Source: Punica granatum (taxonomy: Eukaryota; Streptophyta; Magnoliopsida; Myrtales; Lythraceae). From it: 64,000 nt of DNA. The translations under genes and the position numbers were made by a program. This document shows, one piece after another, positions 35,301-46,635 of the stretch. The DNA is taken from contig NC_045127.1 of the NCBI RefSeq assembly GCF_007655135.1, forward strand, positions 1,922,001 to 1,986,000. Direction: 5' to 3'. The notes under the pieces are model-generated. The model was given only the letters and a program-made list of their open reading frames with translations, did no database searches and had not been told where the DNA came from. Position 1 is the stretch's first letter. Each line of letters starts with the position of its first letter.

Positions 35301-36142
35301 GACATGGTTTCTTTTAGTGCAGGCATTCCAAATCTCAACCTGCCTCTACAGGGTCGTCTACGGGAGGAGATGCCAGTAGTGGGCCCATAAAGCCCACTGC
35401 CCCGACTTCATCCTCATCATTACCCTCAACTCCTTCCACCTGTAGAGCCCTAGCTCTGCCTGACCCTCCTGCACCTGTTAAGATCTCCAAGGAGCAAGAA
35501 ATGATTGACCTCTTGAGTCTCGCCCTGACAACCACCTCAACACCAGCCCCTGAGACTCCTCAAGCTCCACCTTCAAATCAGAATACTGGAGCCGATGTCA
35601 GTAATCCCTACACTCCCCAGTCTTATTCCGGGATGCAAGGACAAGTCTCGTACAATAGCTACGTCGTCCCATGGGCCCAGGCCCAGAACCCCCCGCAGCC
35701 GTCACCACGGGCCCAAATCCAACCCCAACCCCGACCCCAACAATTCCAACCTCAATATCCCCAACCTTCGCCTCAACGAGTTCCACCTCAATATGCTCAA
35801 TCCTCGCCTCAACGGTACATTCCTCCACCATGGGCTGGCACACCGGGCTATCTCAACTCTGGGTCCAGCAACACATTCTGGACCCCTCGAGCTGAGACAA
35901 GCAGCTCCACCACACCCTTCCAGGAGACGAGGCCTTTGCAGCATTTCAACTCATTTCCTGCAAGAGGGATGAACGGTTCTGCAGTGCCCCGGCCGGACCA
36001 GAGAAATGCTCCCCCAGCAGGACCGAAGCCGTTTGTTCCCTCCTACAGGTTGTTTGAGGACCTCAATGTCCTGGGCACAAGCGGTGCATCCTCGGGCCTG
36101 TCTGGCAGCACCGGGCAGAGTATGATTGGAGGGAGGCGTTGA
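32387..36142 (+). CDS. TOM1-like (TOL) protein: VHS-GAT ubiquitin receptor
   Basis: Nine exons: 32387-32508, 33013-33091, 33239-33337, 33851-33964, 34097-34260, 34394-34475, 34568-34653, 34768-35058 and 35323-36142. All have GT-AG ends, and the phases keep one frame of 618 residues. The VHS domain (about 10-140) starts [20 protein letters not shown] and runs through [19 protein letters not shown] to [11 protein letters not shown]. The GAT domain (about 170-265) includes the [17 protein letters not shown] and [17 protein letters not shown] helices. Next come an acidic [16 protein letters not shown] block and a Pro/Gln-rich tail, as in Arabidopsis TOL6/TOL9 types. TOL proteins bind ubiquitinated membrane cargo, including the auxin carrier PIN2, and pass it to ESCRT for vacuolar breakdown, acting at the plasma membrane and endosomes. 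Four ATGs in a row open the frame; I took the first. Leader and 3' UTR look ordinary. Confidence 0.95.
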
Positions 36143-38561
36143 ACGTATCTGCCTATACGGACTTTCAAAGCACATGGCTAGGGCAGTACATATATATCCA
36201 TAGATTGTGAATAGTTGCACGATACTTCATTTTATTTCGGAGTTGGTGCTAAAAGTCATTATGTTCGGGTGTGCCCATTGATTGCTCTGATCATAGTTGT
36301 AATGAACTCTTCTCCGAACTTTCGAATAAGAATTTGCTTGTTTTTCTTGTTTCAGATAGCTTTCTTGCTTTAGCTTGTGGGAGACGTTTATGAATGTAAA
36401 TGAGTCAACAATACATACTGAGGATTTACTGGACTTCCTGAGGCAGTATTGATTCTCTGATCTTCTTGCTGATTTGGAATATGAAAGTGATCTGTTAATT
36501 CACTTGTATTGAAGTTTCGCCCGTAAGATATTATATTATTTTTTTAATAGGTATTGAAAATTATGTGTATATGATCTATAATGGAACAAGAAACAAATGT
36601 GGATGTCCTACGAGGAAAGCATATACAAGAAAGCCATATTGTTCAAATTAAATAGAGGAATTTTGCCCGAGGGAGACATTTGTGTTTTGTGACTTTGTTC
36701 TTGTCTCTGTCTTTGGACCTTAAATATTAATTTCGAATCATCGTATTATTGCTAACTTTCTAACAATGAATCCAACCTTGTCCACAAGTTTTAAATAGAG
36801 GCAGAATGATTCATTTCTATATCAATATCTAATTCCACTTATATAACTTTTGTTTTGGCCACGAGTTAATAATTTAATGGTTGATTTTCTTGTTTTGGAA
36901 GTCCTCAAAACATAATCCTCAGTGTCATAGCACTAGCACAAACATGACTATATTATGACCCTTTTTTTTTGGGGAAAAGGTTGTTAGGTACCTTACCCAG
37001 CATATGATCCCGATACTGAGCGTTACGGATGAAGTCGAACTTCGTGCGATATATGTCTCTATTGTCATGTTGAGTGTAGAACCCAAAATTGTGACCTGGT
37101 TCAGAGAGCTGAGTGCGCTCTCTTGCCTCCTTTCCAATCATTTTTTATCCGAAATGACTAAATATTAATTGAGTGTTATTCATTCACTTTAAATGTATAA
37201 TATTCACTTAAAATACATGTACATGTAAATATGTAAGAGAATTGTGAATTTAATTTATCGCTTAATTACATTCTGATTAGATATTGCACAACAAAGTGGC
37301 TAAGTGACGTGATACCCACTTAATATTTGCTTTTCAAGCTTTTGATAGTTTTTTTTTTCTCGCTCATTACTAGACCCCAGGAGAAATAATATATGCAGTG
37401 AACTTTTTTTTTTCCCCCTAAAGCTTCTGAAAAAGGAGAGATTCCATACGAATTGGGATGTTAGGAAGTGTACGTACGATGTTTGACGCACAATTTGGAA
37501 ATAAATATAATTCATGTATATATATATACATGTGTAGAGATGCCTTTGGTTTTGTGTATAATCCAAGTCTCAATCTCGTGATTTATATAAACATAATCTA
37601 ACATGCGCCAAGGTTGACCACCATGTTGGATGCTTACAAGATAGGCACTTCAAATGGCATCCACATCTGTTCTGTTCATCGTTAATTTCAACTTCATTTT
37701 GAAGGTACTTAAGCTCGGCAACACTAATCTCATTTGAACATACTGGCGGCCATATTTGGTATTAATAAATAGTTAACTAGTTGCATCGACAATCAACGAA
37801 TTAAGATTGCATTATGAGCAGAAAGTAGGAATTTTGTTGAGTTGGTGAAAAGGATAGCTGAAACTTGAAAATTTTCATATATATTTCAAGAGCATATCGA
37901 TATCCTTTTATATATACTATATAAAAGATAAATATATGCTTAGAGATTATACGAAATAATTCCTTTTTTTTTTTCTGGGGGGGTGAATTATACGAAATAA
38001 TTTTTTGTCGCAAGGAAAGAAGGTATATAGTGTCTGGAATCATTGATTATGTATATAACATGCATGGTCCTTCTGGGACGGCAATCGTCCATATTACGGT
38101 CGAGGTCGTGGCTTTTTCGCCGCCGGCTCATTGTTTTTTTCTTTTCATTCAAATAACCACAGGCCAGCTCCATTGCTTGCCACATGTAAACATATGTAAT
38201 AAATGATTAATTGGATAAGAACAAATATATCACAATTTAGGCTTTGTTTAATGATGTTTATATAAACATCGACAATACAATTGGTAAACAATGTTTCATC
38301 ACCGTCATTGCAAGGATTCACGCCTCGTGCTTGTGTGTTACAAGTGCCGCGAATCCTACCTTATCATCCTAGGTTGTCATAAATAAATAATAAAATATAG
38401 ATAAACCACCCACGAAGGGAGAGACACAATTAAATATAAATCGTTGCTAGCATAAACATCAGAAAAAGGGGTTCCCTATTGTGCAACCCAATTAATCGGA
38501 TAATTAATCATCTTACAGGATAATCTATCAATTTATTGCACGAAACCTCTTCCATTTTTTG
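36143..38561. other. 3' region of TOM1-like gene, then intergenic
   Basis: The 3' UTR probably ends in the 36320-36400 region (aataagaatttgc near 36325 is a possible poly(A) signal). An ORF at 36953-37141 (-), beginning MIGKEARERTQLSEPGHN, is unlike its neighbours in composition but I do not recognise it; it could be a captured gene fragment. The rest is AT-rich with small ORFs I cannot support. Confidence 0.35.
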
Positions 38562-38656
38562 TTTTTCGGTGTGAACCATGATATCGGGAAATTCAATTGG
38601 GTCCTGACTAATCCAGTCAAGCCGGATCGACTTACTTAGGGATAAAACTCTCACAA
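38562..38656 (-). mobile_element. 5'-truncated SINE family B copy with target duplication
   Basis: Only the 3' body of the SINE is present (tttttcggtgtgaacc...aaaactctcac, minus sense). It is flanked by aatttattgcacgaaacct (38529-38547) and aatttattgcatggaacct (38657-38675), two differences in 19, indicating a target-site duplication. The left flank also includes a few extra bases before the element. Confidence 0.65.
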
Positions 38657-39150
38657 TTTATTGCATGGAACCTATCATTTTGTCAGGACCTCTCTTAGTT
38701 TATAAAAACATCTGGTCGATTGACATTATTTGCCGGTACGTACCTCAAAATTTCCAATCAGGTAAGGTTTAAGTGGAAGAAGGAATCATCCCCATTTTCG
38801 TGGCAAGGTTAAATTTAACGAACGTACATTGTCGGGGCATTCATCCTTCTGCATGGAATCATGCATGCCTATTCTGCCAAAAAAAGAAAAAAGAAAATGC
38901 ATGCCTATAAATTCCTGAAACATTGCCATCTCTCCCTTGTCCATAAGACGTTTTCTTTCACTAGAACAACAGGGACCTTCCTATATCTTTTCTGGTAACA
39001 AGGGTGGCTGGACCATCTTTGGATCCTTTTCTGGAAAACCACCTCGACTCGACCTCTCCAACTCTTGGGTGGAGATCTTTCCCGAGTCACCGACGAAAGA
39101 ATTTATATCTTGAAAAGATCCAAGTAAATATGGTGGCCGAGACCAACAAA

Positions 39151-39318
39151 AGTGTTGGTCGAGTGGTAAGCAGCTCACCCTGTAAGGAGGAGAATACAAG
39201 TTCAAACTCCGGGAAACGCACTTGTTGAGATGGAGAATAATCTCTAATGCTCGATCTCTCGACTGGATTAGTCAGATCCCATTAGGCTCTGGATATCAGG
39301 GTACACACCGAAAAAAAA
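39151..39318 (+). mobile_element. SINE-like repeat at the start of the aminotransferase pseudogene
   Basis: A tRNA-like head (gttggtcgagtggtaagcagctcac, then gttcaaactcc) is joined to the family B 3' end (ctggattagtc...ggtacacaccgaaaaaaaa). The bases aaatatggtggccgag before it and aaatatggctgctgag after it match at 13 of 16. The second one holds the start codon of the aminotransferase pseudogene, so the SINE probably landed exactly there. Confidence 0.6.
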
Positions 39319-39319
39319 T

Positions 39320-41433
39320 ATGGCTGCTGAGAGGTTAATATTCAAGGGTATCGCATACTTCTTTGCGTGGCTTCCAACGATATTTACTCTGCAGTGGCCC
39401 AAACGGAAACGGCAGTTCTACCCGGGAATGATGCCACTCTGCTTCAAATGCCGCCTTTTGATTACACTCCTCCACCGTACACGGGCCCTTCTGCGGCGGA
39501 AATATTGGCCAAGAGAAAGGAGTTCCTCAGTTGCTCCATGTTCCACTTCAACAAGAAACCGGTGAGCACTGAGCACCCTTTTCAATGTCCTCATTTTTCG
39601 GTTGCAGTCTCTCTTTCTTATAATTTCTTGGAACCATTCTTATGTTCCTTGTAATCCAGCTCAACTTGGTACACGGGAAGATGCAGTACCTGTTTGACGA
39701 GGATGGACGCAGGTACCTCAATGCCTTTGGAGGGATTGCCACAGTAAGCTGCGGCCACTGCCAACCCGATGTGGTCAATGCCGTAGTCACCCAGACAGAC
39801 CGTCTACAACACTCGACTATCTTGTACTTGAATCATGCCATCGCAGATTTCACCCAAGGCCCTAGCCTTGAAGCTGCCTGGCGAACTCAAAGTACGTACA
39901 TATGTAAATTGGTTTTACACTGGCATGATCATGGCCAGGTAGTTGGGTGCTTATATTAATTAGTTTATCTTGCAGGTAGTGTTCTTCACGAACTAGGGAA
40001 CGGAGGCGAACGAGCTACCGCTGATGATGGCGAGACTGTATACTGGGTGCCAAGACGTAATATCGATCAGGAACGCATGCCATGGTAATGCAGCGGGCAC
40101 GATGGGCACCACCGCCCAGTCTAACTGGAAATTCAACGTTGTACGGGTAATGATCAGATTCTTCAATATGCTGACGATCTTTTTCTATTTTGTAAGTTTG
40201 GTGGTGGTGATGATTAAACAGAGTGGAGTTCATCATGCATTAAATCCAGATCCATACCAAGGTGTCTTTGGAGCCGATGGAGAGAAGTACGCAAAGGATG
40301 TGCAAGACCTCATGGCCTAATGGACTTCGGGCCGTGTGGCTGCATTTATTTCCGAAGCAATACAGCTAAATTATTCCATCCCGGTCCGTGCATTCCATTT
40401 GTCTATTGAAAGTATCGGACAGGTCGAATTTTGGCAATTAATAAATCTTATGGCAGGGCGTTGTTGGAATTATAGAACTGGCTCCTGGTTACCTGCCTCT
40501 GGTTTATAGCAGCATAAGGAAAGCAGGTGGGCTCTGTATCGCTGATGAGGTTCAGTCTGCGTTCGCCCGCACTGGCAGCCATTTCTGGGGATTCCAAGCC
40601 CATGGAGTTATTTCCCAACATCGTTACCATGGCCAAGGTACTTATTCCATCACATAACATTCTATATTAAAGTCGTATGCTAATTTGTACTTCCTTTGTA
40701 GAATTTTCCTGGAAATCAAGATCGGTCCATTGAGAGTAATATCTTGTTTTGTTGGGCCTCTTGTGCAGGGCTTAGGGAATGGGATACCGATTGGGGCAGT
40801 AGTGACCGCTCCCCAGATTGCAGAAGTCCTGACCCGACGCAGTTACTTCAATACCTTTGGCGGGAACCCCGTGTGCACCGCGGCAGGGCATGCTGTCCTA
40901 CCAGTGATCGAGAAAGAAAACCTCCAAGAAAACTCGCACGTCATCGGTTCTCATCTTAAAAAAAAAATGAAATTTCTTATTTAGCTAAAAAAAGGATTTC
41001 AAGGAAATGTATTCAGAATTACTCCTCCCTTGTGCTTCCCCAAAGAAGATGCAGGTAACCTTCTGTCTCTTGACAATGGCATTAGATATATTTTTCCAGT
41101 GAGAATCATGGTATTCGGAAATCCAATTGAATCACAACTAATCCAGTCGAGTCGGGGTTGGCCCACTAAGGAATAAAGCTCTCCCGGCGTGAATTTTCTG
41201 TATTTACAACGACTCAAATCCGAGATCATGTTTAAGCAGAACAAACATTGAACCGCTTGAACCAACCCACGTTGGTTGACATTACATATATCATTCTCTT
41301 AAAGAAGCAAATTAAGCTTTGAATTAGGATAGTTCTCTTAAAGTGCATATGAGTTTTATAAAATTTTTGTTGCACTTATCAATGTGCAGATTTCCTAGTG
41401 GATGTGATGGACTACACACTGTCGAGGATGTGA
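39320..41433 (+). pseudogene. Alanine:glyoxylate aminotransferase 2-like pseudogene (introns kept)
   Basis: In plants the AGT2-type enzyme is a PLP-dependent mitochondrial aminotransferase. The sequence here is clear but broken. Exon 1 (39320-39561) begins MAAERLIFKGIAYFFA, then a frameshift near 39368 leads to MPPFDYTPPPYTGPSAAEIL. Exon 2 (39660-39891) has [19 protein letters not shown] and a one-base shift near 39860. Exon 3 (from 39976) reads VFFTN, then a TAG at 39994-39996, then GTEANEL and [18 protein letters not shown]. Exon 4 (about 40222) has [20 protein letters not shown] and breaks near 40318. The following exon (about 40456) carries [24 protein letters not shown] and shifts near 40610, just before the PLP-lysine segment. 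The exon from about 40771 has [19 protein letters not shown] deletion of roughly 60 residues follows HLKKK near 40970. The last exon (41390-41433) ends DFLVDVMDYTLSRM. Introns show it is a duplicated, not a processed, copy. Its last intron holds a SINE. Confidence 0.92.
41091..41280 (-). mobile_element. SINE family B copy in the last intron of the aminotransferase pseudogene
   Basis: The minus strand begins near 41275 with caacgtgggttggttcaagcggtt and ends near 41095 (cgaataccatgattctcac). The A-rich tail is shortened. Confidence 0.68.
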
Positions 41434-44264
41434 AGCGATGTCTCGATACTATTGTATATATAATCGGGAGGGATCTCGGATTTGGATTGAGTGGGGATGA
41501 ATTCCTTGGGACAAACAAGAAAGCAAATTATCCAAATTAGGGGACAAATATCATTAACTTGATCAAAATTTAAGGGAGAGCAACTAACATTCAGTCATCC
41601 CTTTTTCCATCCCTACATATAATGAATTATATGTTTGATTTTACCAAGGTTGTATCAATGCTTACCTCTGCATGCTCCATATGAAACAAATTCTCTGCTT
41701 GCAAATGCACCAAATTATGATTGCTTTTAATGAGAAAAATTAATTAGGAAAAAAATTGATATAATCATCAGTAATGATTAAAGTGATTAGCATGAGTCAA
41801 AATTCTCAAGTAAGTTACTCTACTCTTCATGGATTTAATGCATAGAAATCATCAAATATCAATCACATGACCGGTGATCTTCGTCGAAAGAGGGATTTTA
41901 TTTGAGAAAACGCCATTGGCTCTCCAAAACCATATACGATTCAGATTTATCTTATCATCACTCACTCTCATATATAGAACAAGATAAAAGAAAACAAATT
42001 AGAAAATAAGAATTCCTGTTGAAATAAGATCGGGAGATCAGAAGATCGATCACCGGTAGTGCCGTACTGCCATTGACATCATAGCTGGGGAAGAGAACCT
42101 GCCGGAGCTCGTCGAGGAACGCCGGGCAATGATGCCGGAGAACTGGACCGCAGACACCAGGAGGGACAGAACGTCTACGAGCATGCATGCGAATTCCTTA
42201 TAGACGGATATGCTCTTCCTCAGCAATACATTCACCATTATCAAAGCAGCATCCTCCACTTTGCTCGACATATCTTGTTCTTCGTTTTCCTTTTTATTTT
42301 TTATTTTTGAATATTCCTTTTCTTCTGAAGTTCTTTCACATAATAAATATATAGCTATGCTCCAAGTCATGTGTCATTGTCTTGATTTTTAAAACATTTT
42401 CAGCAAGATGTATGATTCCGGAAATGCCCTTCCACCATGGTACACAGTTCAGGGGCCGTGGGGGGTGTCGGGTGACATGGCGCGATAAGCACTAGATAAG
42501 CTCAAGTCGGAGCTATCGATTTGTCTGTCTTCATTGACCCTAGCTAGCAATATCGTGCCATAAAGGCTGAGATTTCCAGGGAGGGGAGATGGTCCCTTCT
42601 CGGAACGCCGTAGAAGAGCGCACATTATACGTTCACATCGACGAAGATGGGCAGTGTGGTAATTTCGGCCTCAATAATATGGAGAACAAGGGATGAAGAC
42701 ACTATGGGCTCATCCTGATACTGATGAGCGACTGATGAGGCTTATTAAAATGACCGTACAACTAAATTTCGAAGACTTTAGCTGAAATATGTCGACATTT
42801 TCTAACAGGTGGACTGTTAGGCTGCCCCATTGGTCAATATTAAAATACATCTTCCGATCTTCTGCGTGAAGCTGCCCTGCCTTCTATTTATTTTCCTTTT
42901 CCTTTTGTCATTTTGTTTTTCAAATACAAATCTTTGCAACTCAGAGTCTTAACAATATTTTGTGCAATTAATTTTAGTTCGTCTTGTCAAGTGAATTGAA
43001 ACCTTGTTCTTATGAGTGATTTTCTTAACAAAGTCACAAACTATTATGGAAGATAATATTTTTGGTAAGATTATAGGTATTCTCACTCTAATAATGATTG
43101 GGATTAATTCTGTTTCGTTGAGGTTGTAGATAAAGTCCGCATTCTATGAGCTCAATTTGCCATTGGAAATTCTCATACTTGGAAAATACTATGTTAGTTA
43201 AACCAAACTGAAACTTAAGTTTTTAACAATAATAATTAAGGCTGGACATTTATTGGCCTTTCTAAATTGGGGAATCCACAAAGAAACATGGTACAAGATT
43301 TTCCTCGAGAATTTGAAAGACGTGTTTCTCAACTAAGTCCAACTTATGCCATTGGATATATTGAATAAATAGGAGGTTGGAGTCGGATATTCACATAAAT
43401 AACGAAGAACAAAATAGAGAAAGAGAATATTGTATTCATGATGCATGTGGTTCGGGAGGGCAGGCTACAGTCGGTGCATCCATGGTCGACAAAAGGAGGA
43501 TCGGTTGTTCTCTTATAATTATAAAAATATTGGTAGAGTATAATTAAGATCTTTACCTCATACGCGACAGCTCTCTCTCAACTCGTTACAAAATTAAAAT
43601 TCTTTCTCTTTGAATTTACCAAAAAAAAATCGTCTTTCATATATAAAATGTTCGCTTTTCTCTTGAAAATAATCGTGTAAGGAAGAAATCTGATTTGAGG
43701 TCAACTACGGTTTACGTTTCATCGAAATCTATGGTGGAAGGGTCTTTTCGTGCATATATTGAGTCGGGTCACAAAATTCAGGCCACACTCAACATACCTT
43801 GTTGTGCATGATGCAAGCTTTCCTTGTGATAGAAAATTAATTATATCATCTAGCAGAATTGCATGACTCATGCCTATTAAAGGAGGAGGAAAAAGAAAAA
43901 CAATAACAAGAAAATGAAATGATGGGTAGACGACTTGAATTGGGCCTTTTTAATGTTCGGACGTTCCCAGCAGCCCATCATCCACTAGCTAGCCCAACTA
44001 ATTTTAACAACTGAAGGGCTACCTCTTCGTCGCTGTGGGTACTACTACTATCGTCATCCACGGCCACCTCCGGCCCCAAGCCTAGGCTGAATACGGCCCC
44101 GTTGAAGCTCAGACTGAATGGTCCCTGGTCATCCTGAACTTTCTTACAATACTGGTCCACGAAAAGGTCACGAATGATAAATGGTCCATTGAGGCTCAAA
44201 CTGAATGGTCCATGGTCAAGCTTGGAAGATTCATCGACCCAAAGATTGAGTCATGAAATTTTTT
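41434..44264. other. Intergenic stretch with two unrecognised ORFs
   Basis: An ORF at 42050-42370 (-) contains, from an internal ATG near 42273, MSSKVEDAALIMVNVLLRKS then a hydrophobic helix and a Ser-rich end; I do not recognise it. An ORF at 43978-44199 (-, 73 codons) has an internal near-repeat (LNGPF / LSFNGAVFSL) matching a DNA repeat of ctcaaactgaatggtcca-type phrases at 44106-44124 and 44193-44212. Neither has exon support. The rest is AT-rich. Confidence 0.35.
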
Positions 44265-44420
44265 TTTTCCTTCGGTGTACACCACTCTGTATGCAAAAAC
44301 TTGATGAATCCCAACTAATTCAACCTCGAGTGTAGTCGGTCCATTAAGAAATAAAGTTCTAAAGCAAATTTTTTTTTATGCATAAAAATTCGAACTCGAA
44401 GCGCGTTGCTCAAACGGAGG
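44265..44420 (-). mobile_element. SINE family B copy, degenerate
   Basis: The ttcggtgtacacc start, the actaattcaacctcgag body and aaaattcgaactcg head phrase match the family in order, on the minus strand. The tRNA-like head is eroded. Confidence 0.5.
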
Positions 44421-45390
44421 GAAAGAAAGAGAGGGGAGGATAGTACGAAAATGCAAAATCCTATAGAAATTCTCCCTCCCATCCCTTTCTTTTCCATTCA
44501 TTTCCAGCGATTTAAACATAATATAAAATAAATATACGACGGATAGCCGGAATCAATCTAGGTTAGTTGAATGCGGGAATTTATATGGTAGTTCTTAAAA
44601 AAGGCATGCGGCATTGCATGGTTGTCTAACGTATGGAAACGTCATAGCAGCATCAGCAAAGAAGCAAATACTAGAATCTGGAATAACCAATATTTACATA
44701 TAAAAACCATAACTAAAATTGGTCACTTTCAGTAGTTTCGGCGGTGGAACTAGCGTATGGGCGGGGCAACCCATGACATAAACAAAGGGCTAAACCCATA
44801 ATCATTGCGGTCGGCCACAGAAGAAACACAGTCGTATAAGCATTATAAGGTTGATATATAAGGATGATCGGCTCCGGATTTTTTTTTTATTTTTATTTTT
44901 TACGATGTTCGGATCTTATCATACTTTATAAGGGACATATTTTAATATTTTAGAACCGAATCATACCCTGTTAAATTTTGAAACTGGACCCTACCCGAAA
45001 CATGTATTATATTATAGATTTCGAGTACCATGTTAAAATTTATAAATTTTTTTTATCTCGCTAAATAAAATTGAAAATGTCTCGAACCTCGAGCTGCTAG
45101 CAACTCCTAGCTACAACTCAAGCAAATAAATTTCGTACGAAGGGACGGAGGCTAAACTGGTGCCACCTGAAAAGCCAACAAACTCACCTTTTTATTGCTG
45201 CCATGTGGTCGACCTGTGAACAAGGTAGACCCAATGGGAACAAATTGCTCAATCATCAGAGAGCCAGATCCGAGTGGAGAGAAAAAGAATGGTGGAATCA
45301 CCATCTAAACGAGAAGTCGTGTTAGTCTTCCCACTGCTTGTTAGGAAACTGCAATCGCTTTCTTCCCAGATTGAGGTTCGTGTAAGGTAT
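44421..45390. other. Intergenic stretch
   Basis: No gene recognised up to the peptidase fragment. A T/A-rich run lies at 44880-44900. The plus-strand sequence 45240-45390 directly follows the broken peptidase exon and includes its lost 3' end or spacer. Confidence 0.35.
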
Positions 45391-45636
45391 TCAGACCTTA
45401 GTGGGAGGCCAATACCGGAAGACTGACCTGCCAATAATGTTCACAACCGGCAAAGGACCCCTGAAAAATTAAAATCACGGAAACTTAATCAAAATGTATG
45501 AGGCAGACATTAGAAGCGGTGAAATAATCATTACATTATAAGGATTCTCTTCTGAGAAGAATAATTACCAGTTATGGGAATCAAAACCGTTGTTACGGTT
45601 GTCTCCCAACACGAAGACATAACCTTCAGGCACAAG
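45391..45636 (-). pseudogene. Thylakoidal processing peptidase, last two exons only
   Basis: On the minus strand an exon at 45569-45636 reads LVPEGYVFVLGDNRNNGFD then SHNW. After a GT-AG intron a second exon at 45391-45460 reads GPLPVVNIIGRSVFRYWPP then TKV and a TGA. GDNRNNxxDSxxWG is the C-terminal conserved box of type I signal peptidases, and the run to GRSVFRYWPP is that of the plant thylakoidal/plastid enzymes (TPP/Plsp1), which cut targeting signals from lumen proteins. In relatives the protein goes on past KV, so the TGA is premature. The exons holding the catalytic Ser and Lys boxes are not present upstream (45640-46300). It is a partial duplicate. Confidence 0.8.
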
Positions 45637-46635
45637 CTGCAGAAATTAGAACACGAAACCTAGGAAACAGTTAGAAGGCTCTCAAAACGCTACTACGGAC
45701 AGATCTTTCTTATGTTTCCAAAAGAGCCCTTTGAGTTGGTCACATGACAGCAGCCTCTTCTTCTTCAATAGGGACAAGAGCTCATTCTTTGAGAATATAA
45801 TTTGCCCTCGAGCTCAGTTAATAATGCACCAGAAAAACTACTGCACGTTTATGAGACCTTAGTCGGGATGCATAGGGGAGTCAACCTACGAGCATAGAAG
45901 AGCGTGGTAGCGCTGCCCCTCTCTAAGTTCAAAGGTTAAGTCAAGGTTTGCCTCTCATGGGCACCCTGCGACCACACGACAAATCATTTTCAGTGGGGTG
46001 GATATGAAATTTGTCATTAAACTGGCATGAGAATAGAGTATTGATCTTTACTTTGGCAAACAGTCGGAGATGGAGGGGAGCCTCTGGAGAGGCGGACACG
46101 AAAACAGAGAGCGAGAGAGAGAGCAAATGGAGATTCAAGAGTCAGAGTCACGGAGACGGCTAGGTTGAGAGAAATCGAGAAAGGGAATGGAGATTACTCA
46201 GATTAGAAGAGATGGAGAGAAAAGGAAGGAGGAGATTTAGGGTAACAAAGTTGAGTTCATCCGCTTTATGCATTCAGTAAGACTAACAGTGACTTTACTT
46301 TTTTTACTTTTTTTTTTATTAGTAAGTGTCATCCGGTTTCGGATATCGATTTCGGTTTTGGTTTTGAGTACTCTATAAGTAAGAACCGAAACCGTAATCG
46401 ATTTTCACCGATTTTTTATTTTAATACATGAACCCGACCATATTTTCAATACGAGCTATCCGGACGCTACCATAACCGGTAGGTTCCGACCAGTTACGGG
46501 TATATTTGATATCCGTGTACACCCCTATTGATATATACGCAGACTTTCTGATGGAAAGGCTTAGCCTATAGTATTTCGCCCTTTAAGTCATGACGGGTGT
46601 GTATCCCACAATCTGTACTGCATGACAAAAATTAA
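45637..46635. other. Spacer upstream of the peptidase fragment
   Basis: No peptidase exon could be found here on the minus strand. A GA-rich stretch at 46090-46240 and short repeats are present. An ORF at 45941-46138 (-) is unassigned. Confidence 0.4.

Noticed and set aside
35595..35972. Alternative and minus-strand ORFs in the Pro/Gln-rich exon
   Set aside because: They are shadows of the last TOM1-like exon, whose frame continues from eight well-spliced exons.
42050..42370. ANTH-type clathrin assembly protein fragment
   Set aside because: A weak look-alike helix (SISVYKEFACMLVDVLSLL) was considered, but no ANTH block aligns convincingly.
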